Shown here: positions 9,845 through 28,955 of the stretch, piece by piece
How the letters are laid out: the number at the start of each line of letters is the position of its first letter
How positions within the stretch are numbered: the first letter of the stretch is position 1
Source: Prunus persica
Taxonomy: Eukaryota > Streptophyta > Magnoliopsida > Rosales > Rosaceae
Reading direction: 5' to 3'
NCBI RefSeq assembly: GCF_000346465.2
Contig: NC_034012.1
Coordinates: forward strand, 3,187,134-3,251,133
DNA: 64,000 bases
Translations under genes and position numbers: made by a program
The notes under the pieces: model-generated
The model's database searches: none
The model's input: the letters and a program-made list of their open reading frames with translations, nothing else
What the model was told of the DNA's origin: nothing

Positions 9845-11798
9845 TATGGGATTCGAGTCAGAACTCGAACTTTCACTTATATGGCTGTAGAATTTCAGTC
9901 AATAAAGAAAATTTTGAACACTAAGCAGTGCTCTATTGTTCATACCATAAGCTAGGCTAGCTTTTCAAGTACAATGCAACCGACCTGATACTTCCCACAA
10001 ATTAATCAACATCTTAATTCACGTGACATAGAATTATATACTTTATTATAATCCGTTTGGAAGAAACAAACACCAAATAAGACCATGTTTTGAGACATGA
10101 TTATCAATAAACAAATCTAATAGAGTCTCATATATATAAAAGTGTAAAAGAAAAGACCTAGCTACCAACTTGCAGAAATTGGATGCGCTTTTGGTCATCA
10201 TGTGAGTCTGGATTCCATGGACGAACAGGTAAAAAGCAAAATGCTTCACAAGAAAGCTTAGAAAATGAAAAGATAATAATGCATGAGCCGTTGAGCCTCC
10301 CTCTACCGTATTCCAGTTGAGAGTTGAGAGAGATATGTCAAGAAGAAAGGGACAAAGTAAATATAGATGTGGGATATGGGAAGCCGAGCTCAAAGCTCAA
10401 CACATGGACAAACAAATATCACAAAAATAAGGAGACAGCCAGACAGAGAGAGATGAGGACCTAAAGAACAGAGCAGAGCAGATGTCGGTAGCTCATACAA
10501 CAAACAAATTAAGATAGCCGATAGAAAATATCAGCCAATAGGAATGCATATATTAAGAGGGTGATTCAGAGTAGTTATACATTATTTGCAGCTGCATGCA
10601 TGGCATGGTAAATCCAAAGTGTCTCTTTGCTTTTTCGTTTGGTGAAGCTTTGCTTTGCCTGGTGTGTTGTGTTGTACACATGCACTCTACATTAGTTCAT
10701 ATGAAGAATGAGAAATTTAATATGTTGAGAGGTCGATGGACATGTCTTTTCACAGTATATGCTTGGAATTTACTATCATGCTTTGCATGCACAAAAGAAT
10801 GAGATATATCAGTGCACTGTTTACAACAAACGGCTTTGAATGAAAATTGAACCCAAAAAAATTCTATGTTCTTCTTTCCTTTTGTGTATTGATTGAGGGA
10901 AGTTTACGCAACTCACTTCTCTTCTTTTTCAGATATAAAGTATATTAGGATTTGGTTTGGTTTTTTTTTTTTTTTTTTTTTTTTGAAAGTATTAGGATAA
11001 ATTTTGAATACTTGCAACTAGTATTTGTGAATCTTACATTAGGTGGTCAATTTAAGTTTCTACTATTATTCGTTTGTGAGATTTCGCATTTAAAAAGTTT
11101 GAGTTTACGACTTGTCTCATGCTTATTTTCTCTTGCAATAATAAATTATTTTTCATAAGTTAAAAAAGATATATGTATTTAAAAACATGTTGATATATAC
11201 ATGTTGAAGAATATAAAGTCTCACATCACAAACTTGACAAAATAAAGTACAACGTGTATAATAGGTGGATGGTTCAACTACTAATAGCATAAATACATTT
11301 TGTATAAAATCTCACACATGTCAAACTATATAGATGACAATATTGATATTTATAATAGTGGATCGTGAGTCCATCCCTCTAACCTTAACAACATATTTAA
11401 AATGAATGGGAAGTAGAGTTAAACTGAATTATAAAGGGAATTTGGTGACCCCTGCCAAAGGAGAAAGAACGATAAAGAATAAAACAGAATTAGAAGGTGT
11501 CAGAGCATGTGACTTAGGGCCAGTGGCAAAGCAATAGCCAACCAGCTGCAGCTGCCAGCAGCACAGCTCAATAATTATATATGGACGAGCAGCTAGCATA
11601 TGCAGCAGGGTGTGGCTTTTAGAGAAGGCAGGGGAGACAAAACGAAACCAAACGAGAGGCCCGTGAACAAGTCTAGCTATAGTACTGTTGTTCAAGCATG
11701 TCTTATGTCTCTAACCTCCTTCTCTTTCATTGTTGACTGCCTCACTGAGTGCCCTCATGATGTGTATCTATTTGTTCTGACGGATAAAATTAAAACCC

Positions 11799-11847
<49 letters not shown>

Positions 11848-12655
11848 ATGCAAATTTCATTAGGAGAAGTAGGTGAATGGGACAAGTACATATATACCGT
11901 TCTCTTTTTGGTCTCAGTTTAAGTCCCCACCTGCCTTCTGTGCACCTCCCAACTCTTTCAATCCCAACAGTGAAGAATTTTTGTCTTAATCTTCATGTCT
12001 TGCAGTCTTTGGCTTTTCCTTTTTTTTGGCTTTTCCTTCATTCCTTCCCACACCGTTCATTCATTTTTAAGTGTCAATTACTAGACACCCTATGCCATAT
12101 AGCTTTACAATACTTCGATATTCCAATCCAATATTACTGAATGTTTATACCTCCTCATATAATTCCAATCCAACTCTAAAGCTCTAAATAATAATTTTAC
12201 ACTTTAAAACATTCAATCATGTCAATAAAGTGGATCAAAATTATAGAAAGTTAAGTGAAAATGAGATTCTCTAACGCGTCTTGTCTAATATGTACTTTGA
12301 CATGATTGATGTGTGTGGATGGCCAACTACGAAGTCACATGCAAAATTAGAACTCGTCCTATTGATTTTTTATTTAGGATATTGCTTGCCTCCTTCTCTA
12401 TAAGGAGATACTCTTTCTCTATTCGAATCACAATTTGACATATACACAAAAATAATTCATCCGAAACATAAAAAGAAAAACTTACGCACACATGTCACAC
12501 TGTTATTGGTAAGAATGTTGGAGCTCTTACTTACATAATAAGGAGGAAAATATTTTCCTTCTATTTATTACATCATTTATCTTTTTCTTTATTTTGAACG
12601 TGGGTTATTCTCAATAAAACCTAATATTTTTGGATTTATATCTAAATTTTTATTT
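9845..12655. other. Intergenic, no gene seen
   Basis: AT-rich spacer with a poly-T tract at about 10963-10984 and a (CT)n tract at about 11802-11844. Open frames here are short, without domain resemblance, codon bias or partner exons. Confidence 0.5.
11802..11844. repeat. (CT)n microsatellite
   Basis: About 21 CT units, intergenic. Confidence 0.95.
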
Positions 12656-12990
12656 GGATTTTTAGCCGTTTTGCCCTTTGAACTATTAGACAATTCGAAC
12701 TTACCCTCTTAAATTATTTTGTCTACCGATTTAATCATTCTATTTGTTTAAAATTGTCAATATGGGACCTATTGTTAGATTTCTGGATATTTCATCCACG
12801 TTTTCGTCTAAATAGACACGTGAGGGGCATGTGCTTCAACTGTAATGGGGATGAAATGGTCAGAAAAGTAACGACAGGTCCCATAATGGGCTATTTTAAA
12901 TAAATAGAAGGACTAAATTGGCAGACGAAATAATTCAAGAGATAAATTTGAATTGCCTTATAGTTCAAGGGGCAAAATGACACTTTACCC
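12655..12990. mobile_element. Foldback MITE with about 105 bp inverted arms
   Basis: The left arm begins near TTTTGCCCTTTGAACTATTA and the right arm ends near TAGTTCAAGGGGCAAAATGA. Both contain matching blocks through AATTATTT, CTATTT and ATGGGACCT, so the whole piece can fold into a long hairpin. The centre contains CGTTTTCGTCTAAATAG. It has no coding capacity, and the exact ends and target duplication are unclear. It lies about 300 bp upstream of the HLH-ACT gene. Confidence 0.65.
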
Positions 12991-13186
12991 TTTTTATTTT
13001 TAGAACTTTGGGTAACTATACTATTTGCGGTACTTTTGCCAAATGACACAAGACAAGAGAAGAAAAGCTTGGAAATTCTGTACTCCAAGACATATACCCA
13101 CTAATCAACTAAAGCTCTCCTTGCTCTTCGCAAGCTATAAAAGCCAGGGCAACCCATACAATATGCACACACCCTTCCCTACACTA

Positions 13187-13194
13187 TATATAAA
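13187..13194 (+). promoter_or_regulatory. TATA box of the HLH-ACT gene
   Basis: TATATAAA about 120 bp upstream of the chosen ATG at 13315. The interval then carries the GA microsatellite, which would lie in the 5' UTR. Confidence 0.55.
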
Positions 13195-13256
13195 GCCCCA
13201 TGCAAACAAAAATCTATCTACTATTCGTTTAAGAGTTAAAACCTAAAGTGAGAAAC

Positions 13257-13262
<6 letters not shown>

Positions 13263-13312
<50 letters not shown>
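13263..13312. repeat. (GA)n microsatellite in the 5' UTR
   Basis: About 25 GA units ending 3 bp before the ATG of the HLH-ACT gene, so it probably forms most of the leader next to the start codon. Confidence 0.95.
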
Positions 13313-13314
<2 letters not shown>

Positions 13315-14010
13315 ATGGTTTCCGGGCTTCAGAAGAGAGAACCATTGCGCCGAAAGCTTCAAAATCTAAGCAGCCTTACCAAGATGAATTCTGTAATATT
13401 ACCAACCAAAAAAAAACCTGCTTTTTAGTTTCTTATAGCATTTATATGCTTTGTTTTCTTCTATTAGCTTGCCTTAACCTTTTTAAATTGGCGGTTGTAT
13501 GATTTAAGGTCAAGAGGAGCTCCATTTTCATGGAGGCTTTGCTCCAGATTTACATGTTGAAACTCAAGCTTGAAGCAGTCCAAAGAGAGTACCTGCATCT
13601 CATGGCTCTTAAAACAGAATACTTAAACCTAATCAAACATTCTCAGATCCCCAAGGTCTCCCTCTCAACCATTTTCTTCTTTTTATTTATATATTTATAG
13701 CCATTCTAACTTTCTTTTTTCCCAGTATATAATTTAATGTATATGCGTGGATTGACAGGAAGTGAAGGTTGAGAAGATTGAGGAAGGGTTTCTTGTAAGA
13801 GTGAAGTGCGAGAATGCAGGAGACACTCTGGTTTCAGTTTTGGAAGCTTTTGAAGAAATGGGTCTTACTGTTCTGCAAGCTAGAATTTCAAGCAACAATT
13901 ATTTTTCCATGGAGGCCATCGCTGTAGCTGAAAACCAAAACCAAGACCAGCTGGATGTGAGAGATATCACGCAAGCAATTACTAGGGCAACCGAGATTAA
14001 TGGTCATTGA
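13315..14010 (+). CDS. Atypical HLH protein with C-terminal ACT-like domain
   Basis: Three exons, 13315-13392, 13509-13655 and 13759-14010, joined in phase 0 with GT-AG introns of only 116 and 103 bp, give 158 residues. The start MVSGLQKREPLRRKLQNL and the second-exon helix (KRSSIFMEALLQIYMLKLKL) fit the helix-loop-helix of a small plant family like At3g56220, which lacks a canonical basic DNA-binding region. The last exon (from VEKIEEGFLVRVKCENAGD to ARISSNNYFSMEAI) is the ACT-like dimerisation fold found at the C-terminus of many plant bHLH factors. The expected role is as a non-DNA-binding dimer partner that modulates bHLH factors in the nucleus; this is inferred from the family. Exon phases and intact frames make a functional gene likely. 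Confidence 0.8.
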
Positions 14011-17000
14011 AAAGAGATGCATGTGAATAATGCTTTGTGGTTCAAGTTGATAACTCTTAATTAGTGCTGCTGATCAATTTAATTAAGATTATTGATCGAT
14101 TGATGCGTATCTCAGTATGTAATATAATGTAATGTATTTGTGTCACTGACTTCCACTTTGAATTGAAAAAGGAAAGGTAGACCCAAAAAGAAAAGGAAGA
14201 AAAAAGGGCATTCAAATGTGGTATGTGTTGATCGAAGAGTATTTCTCTTCTCAATAGTGGAAGAGATTCCAAGTTCGAATCTTTCATTTTGAAAAAACAA
14301 CTAAATGCAAATAATATACTCACAGAAATAAAATGGGACTGAACAAATAAAGTACTGTAGAACTGCACTTTTTTTTTAAATAATTTTTTTTTCCAGTCTG
14401 GGCACATTATTGATCTGGAAATTTTCGGTAACCTCTGTTAAATCATGGTTTGCTTTTGACACATTGATTCCAAAAAAGATTTTGACTTTAAAATAGTAAA
14501 GAATAGAAGAATCTGATTGGGCCTATTCAAAATTTAGGAGTAACTTATAAGCTTGGGCCTTTGCCCGGAACGAAGGCCGAAAGAAAGGCTTGCTGGCCTA
14601 AATTTTGAAGGCTAGAGAAGTGGTAGGTGTGGTGGTTGCGGGTGGAGAGAATGTTCCATTGAAGGTGGTGGTGTTGAAAGTTGATTTGGTTACATATAAT
14701 TAGGGTTGGTCAAACAACTGAACTGGCTATAGGTTGCAGAAAAATAGGTATGCAAAATAAATGCTTTGAATGGGACATGGAGAGGGTACTATGGTCCAGG
14801 CAGGGCTTATCTTTGGAGTTGGGTCCATGTGTCCATGTATAGGTGCTTTCTGAATTTAAGTTTGGTCTATATGATATTTGATAGGTTGGTACTACCAAGA
14901 TTTAAGGTACGAACTTGTTGGCAAACTGTAAAATAATTTATCGCATATTTACTTATTAGTAATGAGTATTGGTCATGTTCGATTCCGTCTCATGTAACCC
15001 TAGAAATTGTCCAATTATCTATCAAAAGTCAAAGACTGAGTGAGTATATACCCCAGCATCTATAAATAAATAAATAAATAAATAAATAAAGATATTTGTT
15101 GAAGAGTACTTGTATTTCTTGTCTAGCCACCTGAGGTTTTGATTGTGTATTAAGATATGTCGTTTTGGCCTTTGGGCCATTCAAAGTAATACTAGCAAAG
15201 TGTCTTATATATTTACCATAGGCTCTGGGGACAACTTAGAATTCTGAAAGGGTATAACTTTAGTAGTGGAAATGTATTTCTGGTGAGCCTTGGGTCTTGT
15301 GGCTACCTGATCTTCATTTATATTTGATATGTCTTTTATTTTATTTTTTTGGTTAGTTTGGGAGGAAAGAACTTGGGTGTCAAGCAGGGGGAACGGGGAG
15401 AGCCACAACCACTGTGATAACCCCGCTTGACATTTGATAAGTCTTTTTGGTTCTCATACTCGAAGCTTTTCTTTTCTTGACACAATTGGGCAACCATGGC
15501 AATACATAGATTTTTTAGATCGTGATGTCTTATTTGCTTATTAATCATTATTTCTTGTAAATAATAATAATAATAATAATCTTACTAATTGGGCTATTAA
15601 ATAATAATATTATAGATTTTGTTGGTGTATAATTTTCTGTCAATTTAAAGTCTCACCTTTTTACCTGCAAAAAGGCTATCAATTTTCAATAGATTTTTGT
15701 ACTCTGATCCAACTTTTTCACTAGAAACAGTTCCATATTAGCACATTCGCAATGTGCATGGTATCCATCAATAGAAGCTTCTTCTATAAATATATATAAC
15801 TTTAACAAGTAAAGTACGCAGCTGTTGTAATTGCCGAAGCTTTCTACTTTTAAATTGCACCCCCATTGATAATTACACAAGCAAGGCCTGCAGCTTCTTA
15901 CTTACCATCAATTATTTATCACATTCACACTGATGCCGACCCGCTTGATGATGAAATCCCAGATTTCTTCTTTACTGTTAGAAAGAAAAGGAAGGTGTAC
16001 TCTCATTGGAGCTCGAAAGGGAGAGAAACTTGCACACGGCGCATATTTTTCTCCATATATTTTTTTTTCTTTATATCATTTATATACTCGTTACATATAA
16101 GTTTTTTTTTCGTTTACGGAAGGCCAATCAGTGAAATAGGACGATTTCTCAATTCTCATGAACACACAGTTCATGATCATACAGTAAGAATTAAATTAAT
16201 GTGGGCTAAGTGGGATCTGTGAATAGTTGAAGAGACATATTCTAACTACATGTGGATGGTCCAAAAGAGCAACGTATATCACACCCCGAGAAAACCTACA
16301 GTCAGAAACAAAGCTAAAGTCAACCATTTAGATTAGAGTCCCTTCCGTGGTTTGAGGAAGTAGCTCCAATATTTTTTGTCCCACTAGAAGAAAATAACTG
16401 TTCTTATATATTTCGGTGCAACAAGATTAATTCGCATATCTTTAAGCAAATTCATGTCACATCTCACACTAGAACTATTTATAAAGGGAGTATTCTTCAT
16501 CTATTCATACCAATGAATCATTTATGGAATTGTTGCAATTCACATATTTACTATTCGCATTTCAAATTACATTTATCAATCTCTAAGTATTTAAACTCAA
16601 ACATAAATTTTTATATATACGAAAAATGTGATTAATAATGTAATTAAAAAAACGCAATTGTTTCTGATTGCGTGGGAACCAAATTAAGGAAGGTAAATCC
16701 ACCTCGTACCCCACCCTAATTAGACAAAGTTTTGATCTGACCCCAGACCCAGAGTGTTACACGGATCAGAACATGTGGGTTGCAATTCCATTGGTTGTGA
16801 TCAGAAAAGCTTTAATGCGACATCTACTCGCCAGATATGCCTCCAATTCTTATCACATCGTAGTCAGAAATATCAACACATATAAATACTATATTAATAT
16901 TGAATATTTCATTTCATGTCGTGCTTAAAAAGCATATGTTTGGCTCCTAGGAAAATAAATATAAAGATATTCAAATGTGAAAGAGGAAGGGCAACAGGAA

Positions 17001-18960
17001 GTTTCCCTTCCTTGAATGTGAGCTGTGACATATGTATGAAAGTGGGTGAAGGAGATACCAAAATAAATAATTATATTAATAGTTTAATGATTTAATCAAG
17101 TAGGTTAATAATAATTAAAATCTCGAACATATACATTGCTTCACGGCAACCATGGGGCTCTAGAAGAAGACTTGTGTGTGTATATATATATATATATATA
17201 TTTAGGGTTTTTGATATCTTTGATGTAACAAACAGACTGACTGACGAATTGGCATTTTCCATCCCTCTTCTTCCCTTGTGAGAGGGGGAAGACGGACACT
17301 GCAGCAATAGTAACATAAACTGACTTGGTCAAATTATGAGGCTAAAAACTTAGGGCCACGACAAATGTTTTAAATTTGGAACCATCCCAGATGCCATTAA
17401 ATGTAAGTTATCGATCCAATTATCCAAATGTGAGAGATATTATTTTTGGCTTTGTCTTTAGTCATGCCCTTCAAAATAGTATTATCTTCCACCTTTTGGG
17501 ATTACTCTATGTCTATGGCACCCCAAAACAACTTCCCTTTAATTCCTTTTAAATAGTTTTGAGAATTATAAACATAATATTCAAAATAAAAATTCCTCTA
17601 AAAATTAACGCATAATATCGCACTCTGCACTCGAGTTTAAATCTCTTTTTCTCTGTAGTTTAGATTAAATTATAATAAAATATCGCTTGTGTTAAAAAAA
17701 ACCAACAACATGAGTACGTCATTGAGGGATTGGTTAAGCCAAGCTCATAGAAGTTTAATAAAGAATTTAGGTGTATTTGACTTTTCTGATTATTTAAGGG
17801 AAACTTGATTTCGATTAGATAGGGGAAAGAGCCCTGGAGAAAAGGGAATGAAGACAAAATTGATGAGATCATCCTGTTATAATTTGGATTAGAAAATTAA
17901 TCGAGACGATTTATAAAAAAAAAAAATTGAACCATACTTCTCCTTCTATCCTTGGTTGGGCTGAAAAGTCCGTGTGAACTAAATCAAACTGGGTTCCAAT
18001 GAATATGACGGTGGCAGAACAAATTTAATATACTTGTTTATCATTAATTACCAAAGGAGTAGGTTTTGGCATGCTTGCAAAATAATAGACAACAATTTAT
18101 TAGCAATGTGACTGAATATTAAGCATTAAATGAGCTCTATGGCTTCGCAGCCCCAAAATATGTATCACTATTAGGGCAAGGCTATCAATATCCCTATTAT
18201 TATGAAGCCATTCCAAATTTTGATTTGCCGAAATTAACTTTTTGTAATAAAAACTCTCGCCACGAAATTGCAATATAAATTTATAAATTTATAGTAAGTA
18301 TATGGAATCCTTAATAATACTTATCGATTTTATAAAAAAATATACTCTTGCGAGAGACTAGTCAAATAAATTTCAAATAAAAGATTATACCCGCGAATTG
18401 TGGTTTCACAATAAACCCCATTTCAAATCAAATCAAAGAAATTTCATCTAGATCTATGGAAAAAAAAAAAATCTAAAACCTTAATTCTTGATTTTGATAA
18501 ACATACCACCATGAACATGACTTTTCTTTTTGAGTGGGGAGGAGTATGGGACTGAGGCTTACGTGAATCAAAGGTTCAAAATTGGAAAAAAAGGAGAGAG
18601 GGGTCGCTCTCAGCTTGCAAAGTGATTAGTTTGGGCAAACAAAAGGGATAATAATTCATGAATCCATTATTGGGGGTTTAAATTAAAGAACACACATTTT
18701 GTTGCACGTCCTTTAAATAAATAAATAAATCCAAAAGCCCATTTGTCAATGTGGCGGCCAATTTTTAAAAGGACCCACCCTCCTTCTCTAATACCTCCCC
18801 TCCCTCCCTTTTGTTTCTTCTTCTTCTTCTTCTTCTAAACCCATCAACCAAACCACTCTCCCCATCTCTCTCTCTTTCTCTCTCTTCGTCTCTGCGCTAA
18901 GCAGCCCACTTTGTTTTCTCTGCAAATCACCATCAAATTCAGCAGTTCCAAATTCCAGCA
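14011..18960. other. Intergenic, no gene seen
   Basis: About 5 kb between the HLH-ACT and WRKY genes, AT-rich, with a (TAAA)n tract at 15061-15090, an (AAT)n tract near 15559-15580 and a TA run near 17181-17200. Several short open frames occur but none shows a domain or a splice partner. The last 180 bp are CT-rich and form the WRKY leader. Confidence 0.5.
15061..15090. repeat. (TAAA)n microsatellite
   Basis: About seven TAAA units in intergenic DNA. Confidence 0.9.
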
Positions 18961-20072
18961 ATGGACTCTACATTCTTCAACAGCAACAACAGCAACAGCA
19001 GAAGCAAGCAGTTTATGAGCGATCAAGAAGAGAACGACAATACTACCAGCTCCACACCAGAAAATAGCTCAGGCTCTCCTCCTCCACCCACTACCAATTT
19101 CAGTGACTTCTCCAAGATCACTTCCACGTCCTCCCCCAAGAAAAGGTCTCAACTTTATCCTCAATTCACCAAATTAATTCGACCCAGTGTTCAATAATGG
19201 GAATTAATTATTTATTCAATTAATGTTTACGTTAATTTAATTGTTACAGTGCTCGGCGAGCCATACAGAAACGAGTGGTGTCGATACCCATCAAAGGCGA
19301 CAACAGCAACACTCCGCCTCCGTCCGATTCTTGGGCTTGGAGAAAGTACGGCCAAAAACCCATCAAGGGCTCGCCTTATCCCAGGTAATTTGATCATCAA
19401 ATCCATAACCCAATTCGAATTTCAACCCAAGCTCCAATTTTTTGCAGACCTGGTGTTTGGGATCAGTGACTAATTTTGTGCTCTGTTTTTTGTTTTCCTT
19501 TTTTGTTTCTGGGATTTGGTTAATTTACCAAATTGAGCAGAGGATATTACAGGTGCAGTAGCTCAAAGGGCTGCCCGGCAAGGAAGCAAGTAGAGAGAAG
19601 CCGCGTGGACCCCTCCATGCTCGTCATCACCTACTCCTCCGAACACAACCACCCCTGGCCCGCTTCTCGCAACCACCACAACCATCACCAGAGCAACAGC
19701 TCGAGCTCTGCCGCCGCCTCCGCCGCCGTCACAAACAAACCCGGCTCCAACAAGACCGAAGCCCCGGAAGCCCAGCAACCCGACCACCAAGACCACGACC
19801 CGACATTCGCGGATCTCAACGACGAGTCGCTCCTCACACACGACGAGTTCGGCTGGTTTGCCGACATGGAAACGACGTCGTCGACGGTGCTCGAGAGCCC
19901 AATTTTCACGGAGAGCGGCTGCGCTGGTGGGGCCGACTCCGCTGACATGGCAGCGATGGTTTTCCCGATGGGGGAAGAGGACGAGTCGCTCTTCGCTGAT
20001 CTGGGCGAGCTGCCGGAGTGCTCTCTCGTTTTTCGGCACCGGGGGGTGGGACCACAAGTTCAGATCTGTTGA
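18961..20072 (+). CDS. WRKY65: WRKY transcription factor, group IIe (WRKY65-like)
   Basis: Three exons, 18961-19145, 19250-19384 and 19541-20072, give 283 residues with all phases matching. The WRKY domain spans roughly residues 94-150, with WRKYGQK followed by a C2H2 zinc finger (C-X5-C-X23-H-X1-H, ending SSEHNH). The second intron splits the codon for R in YPR-GYYRC, the conserved R-type WRKY intron. The N-terminus is Ser/Asn/Pro-rich with a basic stretch before the domain. The acidic C-terminus carries the blocks [14 protein letters not shown] and [18 protein letters not shown], which match WRKY65/69-type proteins and not other WRKY groups. Expected to bind W-boxes (TTGAC) in the nucleus. 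A candidate AATAAA polyadenylation signal lies at 20274. The downstream GC-rich exon reads open on the other strand too, which I treat as a shadow. Confidence 0.93.
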
Positions 20073-21662
20073 CACGTGTCATCCTCTAGAAGGCCTCCAT
20101 TTTTTTCTCTGTCCTTTTTTACACACACTCTCTCTCCCTCCGTATATACAAGAGTTTTGTCATTTCTGTCATTCAAACGCGTATCGTGCGCCATAAGATA
20201 CCCGAAACTTTTTTTTTCCTTTTTTTCTTTTTCTTGTCAACATTTTTCTGATTTTAGTATTTTATTTTGTAGCAATAAAATTTATTTTTTCCTTGATTTT
20301 AGCGTAGTGATTAATGAATAAAAAAAACTCTTAATCTGAATCTGTCGTGATGTGTGTGTAATTAGCATATTTGGCCGTCTGTTTTCAATTGTGTATAGAA
20401 TAGATAGATAGAATATTCTCAAGTGGGTCTCACCAATCCAACTATAGAATAATTTTGTACAAAATTATGCATGTAACGTAATTCAAAATTATGAAAATGC
20501 TTTTTTTTTTTTGGTCTTCTCATACTCAAATGAATTTTGTGTGAAAATAGGAGTAGGGAGAGATCTAATTTGACCAAATGCATTAACTCGGACTGTTAGC
20601 TAGCCCTTTGCCCCATGGCTAGTTTATTTGTATAATTTGAGAACTTTTGACTGCCGGAAGCAATCAACCCTACATTTTTAAATTGTTCCGTGTTATTCTG
20701 AGTGATATATTACTGAAATGATTCATGAATTTATTAATTTTGAGTTTTTATATCATTCGTATTATACAATCATATGTATATCTTTTACATTAAACTTAAC
20801 GAAGAAATAAACGTATTATTGAATACAAGTCTAATTATTAAGTGTTCATTATTTTCACGAACACTTGATAATGTTTTACAAGATAATTTAGGTTTTAAGT
20901 TCTCTCTTAATTAGCTAAAACCAGACCAGCCCACACTACCGGAATTGGGAATTGCTAAGGAACTGAGTAACATTCTCATTGTTCGATTAGACGTGGAATT
21001 GAAATGTCTTTATAGACAAGCAGATCAGATCATTCTAAAGTCAAACCACCCAAAAAGTGTTTGACTTTTAGGTGATGATAGCTGGATTTGACTTCATCAG
21101 CCATTATTTGGTGGTCCATTAAAAAAAGATAAATAATATATTGTTTACACCCTAACCCCAATTCAGATAAACCTGCTGATTCTAACCCTAAAATTGGCTG
21201 GAAGTGTTGATATAATATAAGAGTGGTTGAAGACTAAAGAAGGGGACCGATGAGATGAGACCCCTCTCTTGTTTACCCTATAATTATTGTTGGCCTTTTA
21301 CTTTGCAACACCTGCACAGAGCATGGTACGTCACATACATTGTGGACAGTCATTGCTCACGTAATCAAATAATCCTTGGATAGTTGGATCGGATCTACTT
21401 CTTCCTTATCCGTTTAGATTCATAATTAAATTAAGGCAAATGACAGCTTAGCCGTGAAGATTCACCATTTTTATAAGCATAACCTGCAAACCCTGCAAGC
21501 TTTTGTCTCTCTATGTAACATGCTTACATTAATACCTTCCGCTAGTATTGCTGGATTCCAAAGTCTAAAAATGACCAACACGCGTAACGATGGCAGAGTG
21601 GAAAATACTTTTATATCATATAAGATAATTAATTTTGATATTATGTTGTTAAACTTACAATA
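20073..21662. other. WRKY 3' UTR and intergenic
   Basis: T-rich 3' UTR to about 20300, then AT-rich spacer. No second gene is visible before the Helitron. Confidence 0.5.
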
Positions 21663-21947
21663 TCTATATATATAAAGCAAAAGACAGAGAATGGTGAAAC
21701 ATTCAAAATACCAGAAAATGCCCTTGATTAATGCAAACATTAAGAATTAAAATTATTAATTAAATGAGGATAATATGGTAAATTCATAATTATTCATATC
21801 AAAAAAATTAAAATTAAAAAAAATTCAGATAATGGATTCTATTTTTATGGAACACAACTATCCATTATTTTTTTTAATTCTAAAATAAATTTAAATTTTT
21901 TAAAAAAAAGCCTCTCGCAGGCGCAGAAGCGCGTGCAGAGAGGCTAG
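21663..21947 (+). mobile_element. Short non-autonomous Helitron
   Basis: A 285 bp element starting TCTATATATATAAAGC and ending CTAG, inserted between A (21662) and T (21948) with no target duplication, as Helitrons do. Just before the CTAG end is the diagnostic GC-rich hairpin at 21910-21944 (GCCTCTCGCAGGCGC pairing with GCGCGTGCAGAGAGGC with one bulge and one mismatch). The AT-rich interior has no coding capacity. Confidence 0.82.
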
Positions 21948-22750
21948 TTTATTATTATTATTATTATTTGGTTGGGAATTCTCCTTGTATATATAAAACG
22001 TGAGAGAATGTTATAATGCAATTGGTAATACATTGTGGGATCCACATGCATCAATAATTCATAGTCACTCAAGTGAGCGTGGCCCATGCTAGAGTAATTT
22101 TATAGAACGTATTTTGTGATGAGTACTAGGCTAATTTGTGGATAGCATCCTGGGCTACTCGATTCCCGGCGGCGCCTGTGGCTGAGGAAAGGGTTTGGTT
22201 AATTCATATTTGCCAATGAATATTATGAACAGATCATTTAAACGACGTCCAAACTAGAATTTTAGATTGTGTTTTTATCAAAAATACGAAAAAGAAATTC
22301 AAAAAAACGACCTTCACCAACTGTTTTGTTTGCTAGGCATCAACCAGCACGACAGCCTGTCTTGAGGGAACTAAACGGCAGCACAGGTACAGCCAAAATC
22401 TTAAGCAGCCAACAACCACCATGAAACATACACGAAATACGAGAGACTATATACGACGGGGTCGAATAAACAATTTCAATTAATTGGTGTTCTGAAGAAT
22501 AATTCTTGAAGTACAGAATTCTGGTGCAAATGTGCCCCATTCAACACCTATGTGAAAGTAAGACATGTAACATCTTGTTTCTAAACAAGCTTATCTTCAC
22601 CAGCTAAACATCTGTCTTGGGTAATTAATGATAATGACAATGGAAGTAAAGACATCTCCGAGATCTAGAAAAAATTCTACACAACCACGGTATACAGAGA
22701 AACAGATGTGGCAAACATAAACCCAGCTACATCTGGTGCAGATTCAAACT
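21948..22750. other. Intergenic and RABA1 3' UTR
   Basis: Spacer after the Helitron, beginning with an ATT run. The part next to 22750 is expected to be the 3' UTR of the minus-strand RABA1 gene. Confidence 0.45.

Positions 22751-28955
<6,205 letters not shown>

Noticed and set aside
13248..13502. Open frame with RERERE repeat preceding the HLH-ACT gene
   Set aside because: It is the translation of the GA microsatellite in another frame; the HLH start at 13315 fits the family and splice sites.
14260..14290. tRNA B-box-like AAGTTCGAATC sequences (also near 26983, 53246 and 55268)
   Set aside because: No matching A box, acceptor stem or anticodon arm upstream; such strings are common in plant transposon ends.
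19563..20075. Long open frames antisense to the third WRKY exon
   Set aside because: They arise from GC-rich codons of the real exon on the other strand, have low-complexity Val/Gly/Arg content and no domain.
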